Shown piece by piece: positions 50,349 to 58,908 of a stretch of 64,000 nucleotides of DNA (its first letter is position 1; each line of letters starts with the position of its first letter). Origin of the DNA: Leifsonia aquatica. Lineage in GTDB: Bacteria > Actinomycetota > Actinomycetes > Actinomycetales > Microbacteriaceae. Under the pieces are notes generated by a model, which worked only from the letters and a program-made list of their open reading frames with translations, was not told the origin of the DNA and searched no databases. Made by a program: the position numbers and the translations under genes. The stretch is taken from positions 434,001 through 498,000 of the forward strand of contig NZ_JACHVP010000003.1 of assembly GCF_014190775.1 (NCBI RefSeq), written 5' to 3'.

Positions 50349-53300
50349 GTGACCGCCGACACGCTCGAGACCGCATCTGTTCCGCCCGAGGCGACGCCGC
50401 CCGGATCCGCCGTACCGCCGGCGTCCGCCCCGCCACCCGCGACACCGCGGCGCCGACGCCGGGGCGGGCTCAGCATCCAGTCGAAGCTCCTCCTGATGCT
50501 GCTCGGGGTGAGCATCTTCTCGGTGCTGGTCACGGGCGTCATCGGCTACGTGAACGCCACCGACTCGCTCAAGGAGGCGGCGCTCAAGCAGCTGACGAGC
50601 GTGCGGGAGACGCGGGCCGCCGAGATCGAGCGCGTGTTCGCCAACGTGCGCTCGGCGGTGGTGCTGGGCTCCAGCAACCAGAGCGCGATCGACGCGTCGG
50701 CCGCGTTCAACGACGCGTTCGCCCAGCTCGGGACGGCGACGCTGCCGCCCGCACGGTCGCAGGCGCTGGACGCCTTCTACGCGGACACGTTCGTGCCGGC
50801 GCTCGACAAGCGCAGCGAGAACACGTACTCCGCCGACGGATTCACGCCCGAAGGCGCGGGCGCCTACCTGCAGTCGTATTACACGGCGCCGTACAAGCTC
50901 GACTACGACAAGGCCATCGCCCAGACGGACGCCGGTGACGGGAGCGCCTGGTCGGCCGCGAACGCGCGGTATAACCACTACTTCAGCGATCTGGTCACCA
51001 ACCTCAACTTCGACGACGCCCTGCTGCTGAACACGCAGGGCGACGTCGTCTACTCGGCGTACAAGGGCACCGACCTGGGCACCAACGTCCTCACCGGTCC
51101 CTACAAGAACTCGCTGCTCTCGACGGCCTACCAGCAGGTGCTCACCACCAACACACTCGACGCGACCGTGACGACGGACTTCGAGCGGTACCTCCCGTCG
51201 CTCGGCGTGCCGACGATCTGGGTCGTCTCGCCGGTCGGGCAGGACGGCAAGCTCTCGGGCGTGCTCGCCTTCCAGATCAACATCGACACCATCAACAACG
51301 TGATGACGGGCAACGAGGGCTGGGCGAAGCAGGGGCTCGGCTCGACCGGCGAGGTGTACATCGCCGGGCCGGACAAGACGATGCGATCGGCGTCTCGGCT
51401 GCTCATCCAGGATCCGAAGGCGTACGAGCAGCAGGCGATCGCGGCCGGAACGCCGCCCGCGGTCGCGAAGCGGATCGTCGACGTCAAGGGCACGGTGCTG
51501 CTGCAGCCGGTGAACACAGTCGCGGTGAACAACGCCCTGAAGGGGAAGACGGGGACCTCGATTGGGGCCAGCTACGTCGGTAAGGAGAACCTCGCCGCCT
51601 ACGCACCCCTCGACGTCCAGGGCCTCAACTGGGTGATCGTCGCCCGCGAGGACACGTCGGAGGCGTTCGCGCCGGCGGCCGACTTCACCCGCAACCTCGT
51701 GCTCTCGACCGCAGCCCTCGTGCTCGTGGTCTGCCTGTTGTCGCTGCTGCTCGCGCAGGTGTTCCTGCGACCGCTCCGCCGCCTCCTCGACGCGGTGAAA
51801 CGCGTGGCGGCGGGGGAGGTCGGCGTGCAGGTCGACACGAAGTCGCGCGACGAGATCGCCGACCTGGGCGCGGCGTTCAACGACATGTCGCGCAGCCTCC
51901 AGGTGAAGGCGGACCTGCTCGAGGCGGAGCAGGAGGAGCACGAGCGGCTCCTGCTCACCCTGATGCCCGAGGGCGTCGCCAAGCGGTACCGGCAGGGCGA
52001 CGAGACGATCGCGGAGGACCACCAGGACGTCACCGTGCTCTTCGCCGACATCGCCGGCTTCGACGACTACGCCCGCGGCAAGGACTCGGCGGAGTCGCTC
52101 GCGCTGCTCAACAGCATCGTCCGCAGCTTCGACGAGGCGGCCGAGAAGCACGGGGTCGAGCGGGTGCGGACGACGCGGCAGGAGGGGTACCTGGCCTCGT
52201 GCGGACTCACCGTCCCTCGGGTCGACAACGCCAGGCGGATGGTGGAGTTCGCGATCGCGATGCAGGGCATCCTCGACCGCTACGGCGCCCAGAACGGCAT
52301 CGAGCTCAAGTTGCGCGCCGGCATCGACAGCGGCACGGTGACGAGCGGCCTCGTCGGCCGGACGAGCGTCGTCTACGACATGTGGGGCGACGCCGTGAAC
52401 CTCGCGCACCGGGTGCAGGACGTCTCCAGCAGCCCGGGCATCTACCTGACGCAACGGGTCGTCGACTCCTCCCGGATTCCGTCGGCTACTCCGATTCGGG
52501 AGTGCTGGAGACGCAGACCGGTCGCGTGCGGGTCTGGCGCATCGATGCGGAGGCGGCGCGTGTCTGACATCACCGGCCAGCCGTGGTTCTGGCCCGCGCT
52601 GATCATCGTGATCGGGCTGCCGGTCGTGCTGCTCGTGCTGACCGAGCTGATCGCGTGGATGACGCGGCGCGGCAACCCGGCGGCGAAGATCGTGCGGCTG
52701 GTGCGCAACTACGTGCTCCCGCTGGGGGCGCTGCTGATCCTGCTGAGCCAGGTGGACCTCGGCTCGCGCGACGTGACGTCGACGAAGGTGGTCGCGACCG
52801 TCTTCGGCTTCCTGCTCATCCTCGTGCTGCTCAACGGGCTGAACGTGGCCCTGTTCGCGACGGCCGACCGCGGCTCGTGGCGGGCGCGCATCCCGTCGAT
52901 CTTCGTCGACATCGTGCGGCTGCTGCTCATCGTGATCTGCCTGGCCGTGCTCTTCGCCTGGGTCTGGGGCGCAGACGTCGGCGGCCTGTTCACGGCGCTC
53001 GGGGTGAGCTCGATCGTCATCGGCCTCGCGCTGCAGAACGCGGTCGGTCCGATCGTCTCCGGCCTGTTCCTGCTGTTCGAGCAGCCGTTCCGGCTCGGCG
53101 ATTGGCTCGACACCGGCAGCGTGCGCGGCCGCGTGATCGAGGTCAACTGGCGGGCGGTGCACATCGACACCGGCAACGGCATCCAGATCGTGCCGAACGG
53201 CTCCCTCGCCGACGCGTCGTTCACGAACCTGTCGAAGGCGCCCGGTCCCTTCCTGCTCTCCTCCACCCTGACCTTCACGACGGACGACGCACCGCAGGAC

Positions 53301-53981
53301 GTGGTGCGGCTGCTGCGGACGGTGGCGGCGGAACTGCCGATGCTGGCCCGGGGGGCGTCGCCTGCCGCGTACCCGGTCGGCGGCGGGAAGTACCAGATCG
53401 ACATCCCGGTCGACAGCCCGTCGCAGGGCGACCAGACTCTGGCGCTGTTCCTCACGTGGCTCTGGTACGCGGCGCGCCGGGCCGAGCTGCACCTCGACGG
53501 CGACCTCACCGACGACTACCGCACGCCGGAACGCCTGCGCGAGCTGCTGGCACGGGTGGCGGCCACCCTGCACATCGCCGAGGACGAGGTCGAGGAGTTC
53601 GCGTCGCGCGCGACGCTGGAGCGCTACGGGGCCGGGGAGACCATCCAGCGCGCCGGCGGCATCCCGGACTCCACCGGCGTGATCGCGGTGGGGGAGGCCC
53701 GGCTCGACGCTGTGGCCGAGGACGGCTCGCTGCTGCCGCTCGGCCAGCTCGGCGTCAACGACTACATCGGGCTGACCGCGCTGACGGGCGAGAAGCTGTT
53801 CACCTCGGTGGTGGCGCTCACCGACGTCACGCTGGTCACGGTGCCCGTGCCGGTGCTGGAGGAACTCGTGCGACGCCGTCCGCTCCTGGCGCGCGAGATC
53901 GGCCAGACGATCGACAACCGCAAGGCCATGGCCGAGCGGGCCGGTGGAGACGTCTCAGAGACACGGGGACTGCGCCGCTGA
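50349..53981 (+). CDS. Cache-HAMP-adenylate-cyclase-like sensor fused in frame to MscS channel with cNMP-like domain
   Basis: One open frame of 1,210 residues. Order: disordered Pro/Ala N-terminus, span (about 45-65), Cache-like sensor outside the membrane, span (about 450-474), HAMP, class III cyclase homology domain (about 560-713; VLFADIAGFDDYA, YDMWGDAVNLAHRVQ). Then an odd 24-residue Arg-rich join, an MscS-type channel (about 740-1050) and a Crp-like cNMP domain (1075-1195). In the cyclase domain the second metal Asp is Glu (TRQEGYLAS) and the usual Lys is Arg, so activity is uncertain. The join is best explained by a one-base slip near 52464-52473 that fused two genes. GTG 50349 follows AAGGGGA. 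Confidence 0.75.
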   Translation: MTADTLETASVPPEATPPGSAVPPASAPPPATPRRRRRGGLSIQSKLLLMLLGVSIFSVLVTGVIGYVNATDSLKEAALKQLTSVRETRAAEIERVFANVRSAVVLGSSNQSAIDASAAFNDAFAQLGTATLPPARSQALDAFYADTFVPALDKRSENTYSADGFTPEGAGAYLQSYYTAPYKLDYDKAIAQTDAGDGSAWSAANARYNHYFSDLVTNLNFDDALLLNTQGDVVYSAYKGTDLGTNVLTGPYKNSLLSTAYQQVLTTNTLDATVTTDFERYLPSLGVPTIWVVSPVGQDGKLSGVLAFQINIDTINNVMTGNEGWAKQGLGSTGEVYIAGPDKTMRSASRLLIQDPKAYEQQAIAAGTPPAVAKRIVDVKGTVLLQPVNTVAVNNALKGKTGTSIGASYVGKENLAAYAPLDVQGLNWVIVAREDTSEAFAPAADFTRNLVLSTAALVLVVCLLSLLLAQVFLRPLRRLLDAVKRVAAGEVGVQVDTKSRDEIADLGAAFNDMSRSLQVKADLLEAEQEEHERLLLTLMPEGVAKRYRQGDETIAEDHQDVTVLFADIAGFDDYARGKDSAESLALLNSIVRSFDEAAEKHGVERVRTTRQEGYLASCGLTVPRVDNARRMVEFAIAMQGILDRYGAQNGIELKLRAGIDSGTVTSGLVGRTSVVYDMWGDAVNLAHRVQDVSSSPGIYLTQRVVDSSRIPSATPIRECWRRRPVACGSGASMRRRRVSDITGQPWFWPALIIVIGLPVVLLVLTELIAWMTRRGNPAAKIVRLVRNYVLPLGALLILLSQVDLGSRDVTSTKVVATVFGFLLILVLLNGLNVALFATADRGSWRARIPSIFVDIVRLLLIVICLAVLFAWVWGADVGGLFTALGVSSIVIGLALQNAVGPIVSGLFLLFEQPFRLGDWLDTGSVRGRVIEVNWRAVHIDTGNGIQIVPNGSLADASFTNLSKAPGPFLLSSTLTFTTDDAPQDVVRLLRTVAAELPMLARGASPAAYPVGGGKYQIDIPVDSPSQGDQTLALFLTWLWYAARRAELHLDGDLTDDYRTPERLRELLARVAATLHIAEDEVEEFASRATLERYGAGETIQRAGGIPDSTGVIAVGEARLDAVAEDGSLLPLGQLGVNDYIGLTALTGEKLFTSVVALTDVTLVTVPVPVLEELVRRRPLLAREIGQTIDNRKAMAERAGGDVSETRGLRR
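52464..52567 (+). other. Probable frameshift joining cyclase and channel genes
   Basis: After VVDS the long frame reads an unlikely Arg/Cys/Trp-rich stretch. The alternative frame, gained if one base is added near GACTCCTCCCGG, reads LPDSVGYSDSGVLETQTGRV, then WRIDAEAARV and TGA at 52565-52567. That is a natural cyclase C-terminus. This stop overlaps a GTG at 52560 in the channel frame (GTGTCTGA), the normal style of coupled genes here. Confidence 0.7.
52560..53981 (+). CDS. MscS-type mechanosensitive/cyclic-nucleotide-gated-like channel (original separate gene)
   Basis: If the upstream frameshift is an error, this is a gene of its own, starting at GTG 52560 (or ATG 52545) with about 473 residues. 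It has four or five spans, the pore-lining helix with VSSIVIGLALQNAVGPIVSG and FEQPFRLGDWLDTG (MscS signature), a soluble beta domain, and a C-terminal Crp-like domain (ERYGAGETIQRAGGI, GLTALTGEKLFTSVVAL). The phosphate-binding Arg of true cNMP sites is not visible. Such bCNG channels beside a cyclase suggest a sensor-messenger-channel chain. Confidence 0.55.
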   Translation: MSDITGQPWFWPALIIVIGLPVVLLVLTELIAWMTRRGNPAAKIVRLVRNYVLPLGALLILLSQVDLGSRDVTSTKVVATVFGFLLILVLLNGLNVALFATADRGSWRARIPSIFVDIVRLLLIVICLAVLFAWVWGADVGGLFTALGVSSIVIGLALQNAVGPIVSGLFLLFEQPFRLGDWLDTGSVRGRVIEVNWRAVHIDTGNGIQIVPNGSLADASFTNLSKAPGPFLLSSTLTFTTDDAPQDVVRLLRTVAAELPMLARGASPAAYPVGGGKYQIDIPVDSPSQGDQTLALFLTWLWYAARRAELHLDGDLTDDYRTPERLRELLARVAATLHIAEDEVEEFASRATLERYGAGETIQRAGGIPDSTGVIAVGEARLDAVAEDGSLLPLGQLGVNDYIGLTALTGEKLFTSVVALTDVTLVTVPVPVLEELVRRRPLLAREIGQTIDNRKAMAERAGGDVSETRGLRR

Positions 53982-54016
53982 CGCGTCGAGCGGGAGCCCT
54001 CGCGGCGCGCGCTCAT

Positions 54017-54042
54017 CAAGTGTTAGCCTGGCCTAACACTTG
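54017..54042. promoter_or_regulatory. DtxR/MntR-type operator before mntH
   Basis: CAAGTGTTAG (54017-54026) and CTAACACTTG (54033-54042) form a perfect 10-bp inverted repeat with a 6-bp centre. The TTAG...CTAA core matches DtxR/IdeR/MntR boxes. It lies 18 bp before the Nramp start; a DtxR-family gene is 130 bp past the Nramp stop. Confidence 0.85.
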
Positions 54043-54059
54043 AGTTCGGGAGGGCGTAG

Positions 54060-55301
54060 ATGGCGGTCACGACGACGGAGCGAGCCGCCGGCTCCCGCGC
54101 CCGGCTGCTGTTCCTCCTGGGACCGGCGTTCGTCGCCGCCATCGCCTACGTCGACCCCGGCAACGTCGCCGCCAACCTGACGGCCGGCGCCCAGTACGGT
54201 TACCTGCTCGTGTGGGTGCTCGTCGCCGCGAACGCGATCGCGGTGTTCGTGCAGTACCAGTCGGCGAAGCTCGGCATCGTCACCGGGAAGAGCCTCCCGG
54301 AACTGCTGGGCTCGCGCCTCGGCACCGGATCCCGGCGGGCGTACTGGGTGCAGGCGGAGCTCGTCGCCGCCGCGACCGACATCGCCGAGGTGATCGGCGG
54401 CGCGATCGCGCTCAACCTGCTGTTCGGTCTGCCGCTGCCGATCGGCGGGCTGATCGTCGGGATCGCGTCGATCGGCATCCTCAGCATCCAGTCGCGCCGG
54501 GGGCAGCGGCCGTTCGAGGTCGTCGTGATCGCCCTGCTCGGCGTCATCGCGGTGGGCTTCCTCGCCGGGATGTTCGTCAGCCCGGTCGACTGGGGTGCGG
54601 CGGCCGGGGGACTGGTGCCGCGGTTCGACGGTGCGCCCACCGTGCTGCTCGCGGCGAGCATGCTCGGCGCGACCGTGATGCCCCACGCGATCTACCTGCA
54701 CTCGGCGCTCGCCCGCGACCGCCACGGCGTCTCGGCCGACGCGGGGCGGGTGCGCACCCTGCTGCGCGCCACCCGGCTCGATGTGGTGCTCGCGCTCATC
54801 CTCGCCGGCGCCGTCAACATCGCGATGCTGCTCGTGGCGGCGGCGTCGCTGCGCGGCGTCGACGGGACGGACTCCATCGAGGGCGCGCACGCCGCGATCT
54901 CCTCGGCGCTCGGACCGGTCGTCGGCGTCGTCTTCGCGATCGGCCTGCTCGCATCGGGCCTCGCTTCCACGTCGGTGGGCAGCTACGCGGGAGCCACGAT
55001 CATGGGCGGGCTGTTGAAGGTGCGCGTGCCGCTGCTGGCCCGGCGGGTCGTGACGCTGATCCCGGCGGTGGTCATCCTCGCCGCCGGCGTCGACCCGACG
55101 TGGGCGCTCGTGCTCTCCCAGGTGTTCCTGAGCCTCGGCATCCCGTTCGCGATGATCCCGCTGCTGCGGCTGACCGGGTCGAAGGAGGTCATGGGCGAGC
55201 GCGCCGACGCGGTCTGGGTGCGCGTGGCCGGGGGAGTGGTGGCTGGCCTGGTCGTGGTGCTCAACCTCGCGCTCGTCGTGCTGACCGTGACCGGAGCGTG
55301 A
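54060..55301 (+). CDS. mntH: Nramp-family divalent metal (Mn2+) transporter
   Basis: The 413-residue protein has 11 spans and the Nramp signature: LGPAFVAAIAYVDPGNVAANLTAGAQYGY (DPGN metal site) and the second site MLGATVMPHAIYLHS (MPH). It imports Mn2+ with protons. The MntR-like palindrome upstream and the DtxR-family gene downstream support manganese control. GGGAGGG precedes ATG. Confidence 0.95.
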   Translation: MAVTTTERAAGSRARLLFLLGPAFVAAIAYVDPGNVAANLTAGAQYGYLLVWVLVAANAIAVFVQYQSAKLGIVTGKSLPELLGSRLGTGSRRAYWVQAELVAAATDIAEVIGGAIALNLLFGLPLPIGGLIVGIASIGILSIQSRRGQRPFEVVVIALLGVIAVGFLAGMFVSPVDWGAAAGGLVPRFDGAPTVLLAASMLGATVMPHAIYLHSALARDRHGVSADAGRVRTLLRATRLDVVLALILAGAVNIAMLLVAAASLRGVDGTDSIEGAHAAISSALGPVVGVVFAIGLLASGLASTSVGSYAGATIMGGLLKVRVPLLARRVVTLIPAVVILAAGVDPTWALVLSQVFLSLGIPFAMIPLLRLTGSKEVMGERADAVWVRVAGGVVAGLVVVLNLALVVLTVTGA

Positions 55302-55315
55302 GGCGACGGGGCGTG

Positions 55316-55402
55316 GCGAACGGAGGAGTCTTCGCCCGACACGCAGCGCGAGAGCGGGCAACGGAGGAGGTACGGGGCGCTCGGGCCCGGGATCTCCTCC
55401 GG
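55316..55402. repeat. GGAGGAG inverted-repeat element, second locus
   Basis: The gap between convergent mntH and mntR-like genes contains CGAACGGAGGAG (55318-55329), CAACGGAGGA (55359-55368) and an opposed ATCTCCTCCGG (55392-55402). These share the CAACGGAGGA/TCCTCCG core with the element at 22493-22680. It can fold as a bidirectional hairpin. Confidence 0.55.
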
Positions 55403-55436
55403 TAGCGGCGCCCGTGGCGGTGCGCGGGAGGGCGGG

Positions 55437-56105
55437 TCAGGCGGTGACGACCCAGACGGCCGCGGCGGCGGTCGCGCCCAGCACGATCGTCGCGTCGGCG
55501 GTGCGCACGGTGACGTCGCCCGCGAACTCGCGGTGCTCGTCCACGGTCAGCGCGGTGTCGAGGCCGATCCGCAGTTCGCCGAGGTAGCGCAGGATGGCCG
55601 GGTCGGCGTCCGAGATGCGCGCCACCACGACCTCCACGCCGGTCTGCGCGGACAGCAGCGGGACGGCGTCGGGCCGTCTGGGCTGGCCGTCCGCGGTGGG
55701 GATGGGGTCGCCGTGCGGGTCGCGGGCCGGGAAGCCGAGGCGGCGGTCGATGCGCTCGACGAGGTCGTCCGAGACGGCGTGCTCCAAGACCTCGGCCTCG
55801 TCGTGCACCTCGTCCCAGCCGTAGCCGAGCTCCTCCACCAGGAAGGTCTCGATGAGGCGGTGGCGGCGCACCATCGCGACCGCGTGCCGCCGCCCCTCCT
55901 CGGTCAGCTCGATGCCGCCGTAGGGCTCGTGGGCGAGGAGGCCCTGCTCGGTCAGGCGGCGGATGCCGTCGGAGACCGTCGCCGCGCGCACGCCCATCCG
56001 CTCGGAGAGCTGCTTCACGGTGACGGGGTCGCCCTCCCATTCGGTGGCGGACCAGATGAACTTCAGGTAGTCCTGCGCCACGGGCGAGAGGTCGGACACG
56101 GGCAT
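55437..56105 (-). CDS. DtxR/MntR-family metal-dependent repressor
   Basis: The 222-residue protein has a winged helix (SPVAQDYLKFIWSATEWEGDPVTVKQLSERMGVRAATVSDGIRRLTEQGLL), the metal-binding/dimerisation domain (RHRLIETFLVEELGYGWDEVHDEAEVLEHAVSDDLVERID) and a C-terminal SH3-like FeoA domain. The metal-ligand pattern, and its place beside mntH, favour manganese (MntR) over iron sensing. It should bind the palindrome at 54017-54042. The start is ATG 56105, 64 bp from the divergent cystathionine synthase gene. Confidence 0.92.
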   Translation of the reverse strand: MPVSDLSPVAQDYLKFIWSATEWEGDPVTVKQLSERMGVRAATVSDGIRRLTEQGLLAHEPYGGIELTEEGRRHAVAMVRRHRLIETFLVEELGYGWDEVHDEAEVLEHAVSDDLVERIDRRLGFPARDPHGDPIPTADGQPRRPDAVPLLSAQTGVEVVVARISDADPAILRYLGELRIGLDTALTVDEHREFAGDVTVRTADATIVLGATAAAAVWVVTA

Positions 56106-56169
56106 GCACGAAAGTCTACGGGCTGTAACAGGATCGATCCGCGGTGCCCGCGCTGTTACCGTTGGAGCC

Positions 56170-57534
56170 GTGAAGTACGCAGAGACCATCACAGACCTGG
56201 TCGGCGACACCCCGCTCGTGAAGCTCAACCGGCTGACCGAGGGGATCGCGGCGACGGTGCTCGTCAAGCTCGAGTACCTGAACCCCGGAGGATCCTCCAA
56301 GGACCGCATCGCGAGCCGCATCATCGACGCTGCGGAGCGGGACGGCCACTTGAAGCCCGGCGGCACCATCGTGGAGCCGACGAGCGGCAACACCGGCGTG
56401 GGGCTGGCGCTCATCGCCCAGCAGCGCGGCTACCGGTGCGTGTTCGTGCTGCCCGACAAGGTGGGCGAGGACAAGCGCAACGTCCTGACCGCCTACGGGG
56501 CGGAGATCGTGGTGACGCCGACGTCGGTGCCGCCCGAGCACCCCGACTCCTACTACTCCGTCTCGGACCGCCTGACGGCCGAGATCCCGGGGGCCTTCAA
56601 GCCCAACCAGTACGCGAACCCGAACGGGCCGCGCAGCCACTACGAGACCACCGGTCCCGAGATCTGGCGCGACACCGACGGCCGGGTGACGCACTTCGTC
56701 GCGGGCGTCGGGACGGGCGGCACCATCTCCGGCACCGGCCGCTACCTCAAGGAGGTGTCGGAGGGCGCGGTGCGCATCATCGGCGCCGACCCCGAGGGCT
56801 CCGTCTACTCGGGCGGCACCGGCCGTCCGTACCTGGTGGAGGGCGTGGGCGAGGACTTCTGGCCGAGCGCCTACGACCCGACCGTCGTGGACGAGGTCAT
56901 CCCGGTCACCGACGCCGAGTCGTTCCACATGACCCGTCGCCTGGCGCGCGAGGAGGGCATCCTCGTCGGCGGCTCCAGCGGCATGGCCGTGGTCGCCGCC
57001 CTGCGCGCGGCGAAGAGCCTCACGGCCGACGACATCGTGGTGGTCATCCTGCCCGACGGCGGACGCGGCTACCTGGCCAAGATCTTCAACGACAAGTGGA
57101 TGCAGTCCTACGGCTTCAGCGAGGTGCCGGACGAGTCGACGGTCCAGGACGTCATCAAGACCAAGCGGGGCGACCTCCCGGACCTGGTGCACACGCACCC
57201 GGCCGAGACGGTGCGCGACGCCATCCAGATCATGAACAAGTACGGGGTCTCGCAGCTGCCGGTGCTGACGGCGGAGCCACCCGTCGTGATGGGCGAGGTC
57301 GCCGGCGCGCTCGACGAGACGTCGCTGGTCGACGCCGTGTTCAGCGGACGGGCCGCCATGAGCGACCCGGTCGCCAAGCACATCGGCGACGCGCTGCCGC
57401 TGATCGGCGTCAACGAGCCGGTGACGGCGGCCCGCGCCGCGCTCGGCACGGCCAACGCCCTGCTCGTCACGGAGGACGGCAAGCCGCTCGCGGTGCTGAC
57501 CCGGCAGGACCTGCTCAACTACCTCAGCGACTGA
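56170..57534 (+). CDS. Cystathionine beta-synthase (PLP, CBS-domain pair)
   Basis: The 454-residue enzyme has the type-II PLP fold: Lys44 in NPGGSSKDRIA, the TSGNTGVGLAL substrate loop, and the phosphate loop GVGTGGTISGTGRYLKE. A linker and two CBS domains follow (about 335-454; PAETVRDAIQIMNKYGVSQLPVL, NALLVTEDGKPLAVLTRQDLLNYLS). It condenses serine and homocysteine to cystathionine (reverse transsulfuration). The CBS pair suggests SAM or nucleotide control. The start is GTG. It is followed by the gamma-synthase gene. Confidence 0.93.
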   Translation: MKYAETITDLVGDTPLVKLNRLTEGIAATVLVKLEYLNPGGSSKDRIASRIIDAAERDGHLKPGGTIVEPTSGNTGVGLALIAQQRGYRCVFVLPDKVGEDKRNVLTAYGAEIVVTPTSVPPEHPDSYYSVSDRLTAEIPGAFKPNQYANPNGPRSHYETTGPEIWRDTDGRVTHFVAGVGTGGTISGTGRYLKEVSEGAVRIIGADPEGSVYSGGTGRPYLVEGVGEDFWPSAYDPTVVDEVIPVTDAESFHMTRRLAREEGILVGGSSGMAVVAALRAAKSLTADDIVVVILPDGGRGYLAKIFNDKWMQSYGFSEVPDESTVQDVIKTKRGDLPDLVHTHPAETVRDAIQIMNKYGVSQLPVLTAEPPVVMGEVAGALDETSLVDAVFSGRAAMSDPVAKHIGDALPLIGVNEPVTAARAALGTANALLVTEDGKPLAVLTRQDLLNYLSD

Positions 57535-57630
57535 GCCGTGCGGGGTGCGCTCGCGCATCCCGCACCTCCGCGCCCGCGCATCCCCGCGGCCTTCCCACCG
57601 AACGACACGAACGACACGAAAGACACCGCC

Positions 57631-58794
57631 ATGACCGCCGAGCACGACACGAACCAGGGCTTCGCCACCCGCGCCATCCACGTGGGCCAGGAGTTCGACC
57701 CGACGACCGGCGCGATCATCCCGCCGATCTACCAGACCTCCACCTTCGTGCAGGACGGCATCGGCGGCCTGCGCAACGGCTACGAGTACGGACGCGGCGG
57801 CAACCCGACGCGCACGTCGCTCGAGACGCTGCTCGCCTCGCTCGAGGGCGGGGTGAGCGCCCTGTCGTTCGCCTCGGGCCTCGCTGCGGAGGACGCGCTG
57901 CTGCGCGCGGTGCTCGTGCCGGGCGACCACGTCGTGCTCGGCAACGACGTCTACGGCGGCACCCACCGGCTGATCAACCGCATCCACCGGGCCTGGGGCA
58001 TCGGCAACACCACCGTCGATCTGACCGACCTCGACGCCGTGCGCGCCGCCCTCACCACCGAGCGCACCCGCGTGCTCTGGATCGAGACGCCCAGCAATCC
58101 GCTGATGAAGATCAGCGACCTGGCCGCCCTCGTCGAGCTGGGCCACGCGGCGGGCGCCCTCGTCGTCGTGGACAACACGTTCGCGTCGCCCGCCCTGCAG
58201 CAGCCGCTCTCGTTCGGTGCCGACGTCGTCGTGCACTCGACGACGAAGTACCTCGGCGGCCACTCCGACGTCATCGGGGGCGCCCTGGTGTTCGCGGACG
58301 AGGAGGTGGCGGAGAAGGTGCAGTTCATCCAGTTCGCGGCCGGCGCGGTGTCGGCCCCGATGGATGCGTGGCTCACGGTCCGCGGCATCAAGACGCTGGC
58401 GGTGCGCATGGACCGCCACACCGCCAACGCGCAGGCGATCGCCGAGGCGCTCGTCGGACACGCCGGCGTCGACGCCGTCTACTACCCCGGCCTCCCGACC
58501 CACCCCGGGCACGACCTCGCCGCCCGCCAGATGAGTGGCTTCGGCGGCATGATCTCGGTCGCGCTGAGCGGGGGCGCCGCGGCGGCCCGGGCTTTCGCCG
58601 AGTCGACGACGGTCTTCCAGCTCGCCGAGTCGCTCGGGGGCGTGGAGTCGCTCATCGGCTACCCGTCGGAGATGACGCACGCGTCGGTGCGCGGCACCGA
58701 GCTCGAGGTGCCGGACAACATCGTGCGCCTCTCCGTCGGCATCGAGGACGTCGCGGACCTGCTCGCCGACATCGACCAGGCCCTGGCCCGCTGA
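57631..58794 (+). CDS. metB: Cystathionine gamma-synthase/lyase
   Basis: The 387-residue PLP enzyme has the Cys/Met-metabolism fold: ATRAIHVGQEFDPTTGAIIPPIYQTSTF, YEYGRGGNPTRTSLE, and Lys206 in VVHSTTKYLGGHSDVIGG. It may act as gamma-synthase (cystathionine from acylhomoserine) or as gamma-lyase; pairing with cystathionine beta-synthase means a lyase role in reverse transsulfuration is equally possible. ATG 57631 lies 97 bp after the upstream stop, in DNA with a short ACGACACGA tandem repeat. A strong terminator follows. Confidence 0.92.
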   Translation: MTAEHDTNQGFATRAIHVGQEFDPTTGAIIPPIYQTSTFVQDGIGGLRNGYEYGRGGNPTRTSLETLLASLEGGVSALSFASGLAAEDALLRAVLVPGDHVVLGNDVYGGTHRLINRIHRAWGIGNTTVDLTDLDAVRAALTTERTRVLWIETPSNPLMKISDLAALVELGHAAGALVVVDNTFASPALQQPLSFGADVVVHSTTKYLGGHSDVIGGALVFADEEVAEKVQFIQFAAGAVSAPMDAWLTVRGIKTLAVRMDRHTANAQAIAEALVGHAGVDAVYYPGLPTHPGHDLAARQMSGFGGMISVALSGGAAAARAFAESTTVFQLAESLGGVESLIGYPSEMTHASVRGTELEVPDNIVRLSVGIEDVADLLADIDQALAR

Positions 58795-58799
58795 CCCGC

Positions 58800-58838
58800 G
58801 CGTCGAGACGGCGGATTCTTCGCCGTCTCGACGCTTTT
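58800..58838 (+). terminator. Intrinsic terminator after metB
   Basis: A perfect 14-bp stem (58800-58813 with 58821-58834), a 7-nt loop GATTCTT and TTTT lie 6 bases after the stop. It ends the transsulfuration operon. Confidence 0.92.
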
Positions 58839-58908
58839 CGCGCCACTTCTCGCCGCCTCGGCGTCCAGCGCGGCGAGGGTTGTGGGAGGTGCGGAGTAGG
58901 GTCGCCGC

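Noticed and set aside
50139-53573. Minus-strand open frame of 1,144 residues opposite the cyclase-channel gene
   Set aside because: Composition is Arg/Val/Gly/His/Asp-rich without motifs; the plus strand carries clear HAMP, cyclase and MscS motifs.
57598-57628. Short ACGACACGA tandem repeat before metB as a CRISPR or iteron signal
   Set aside because: Only about three imperfect units of 9 bp, no spacers and no replication genes nearby.
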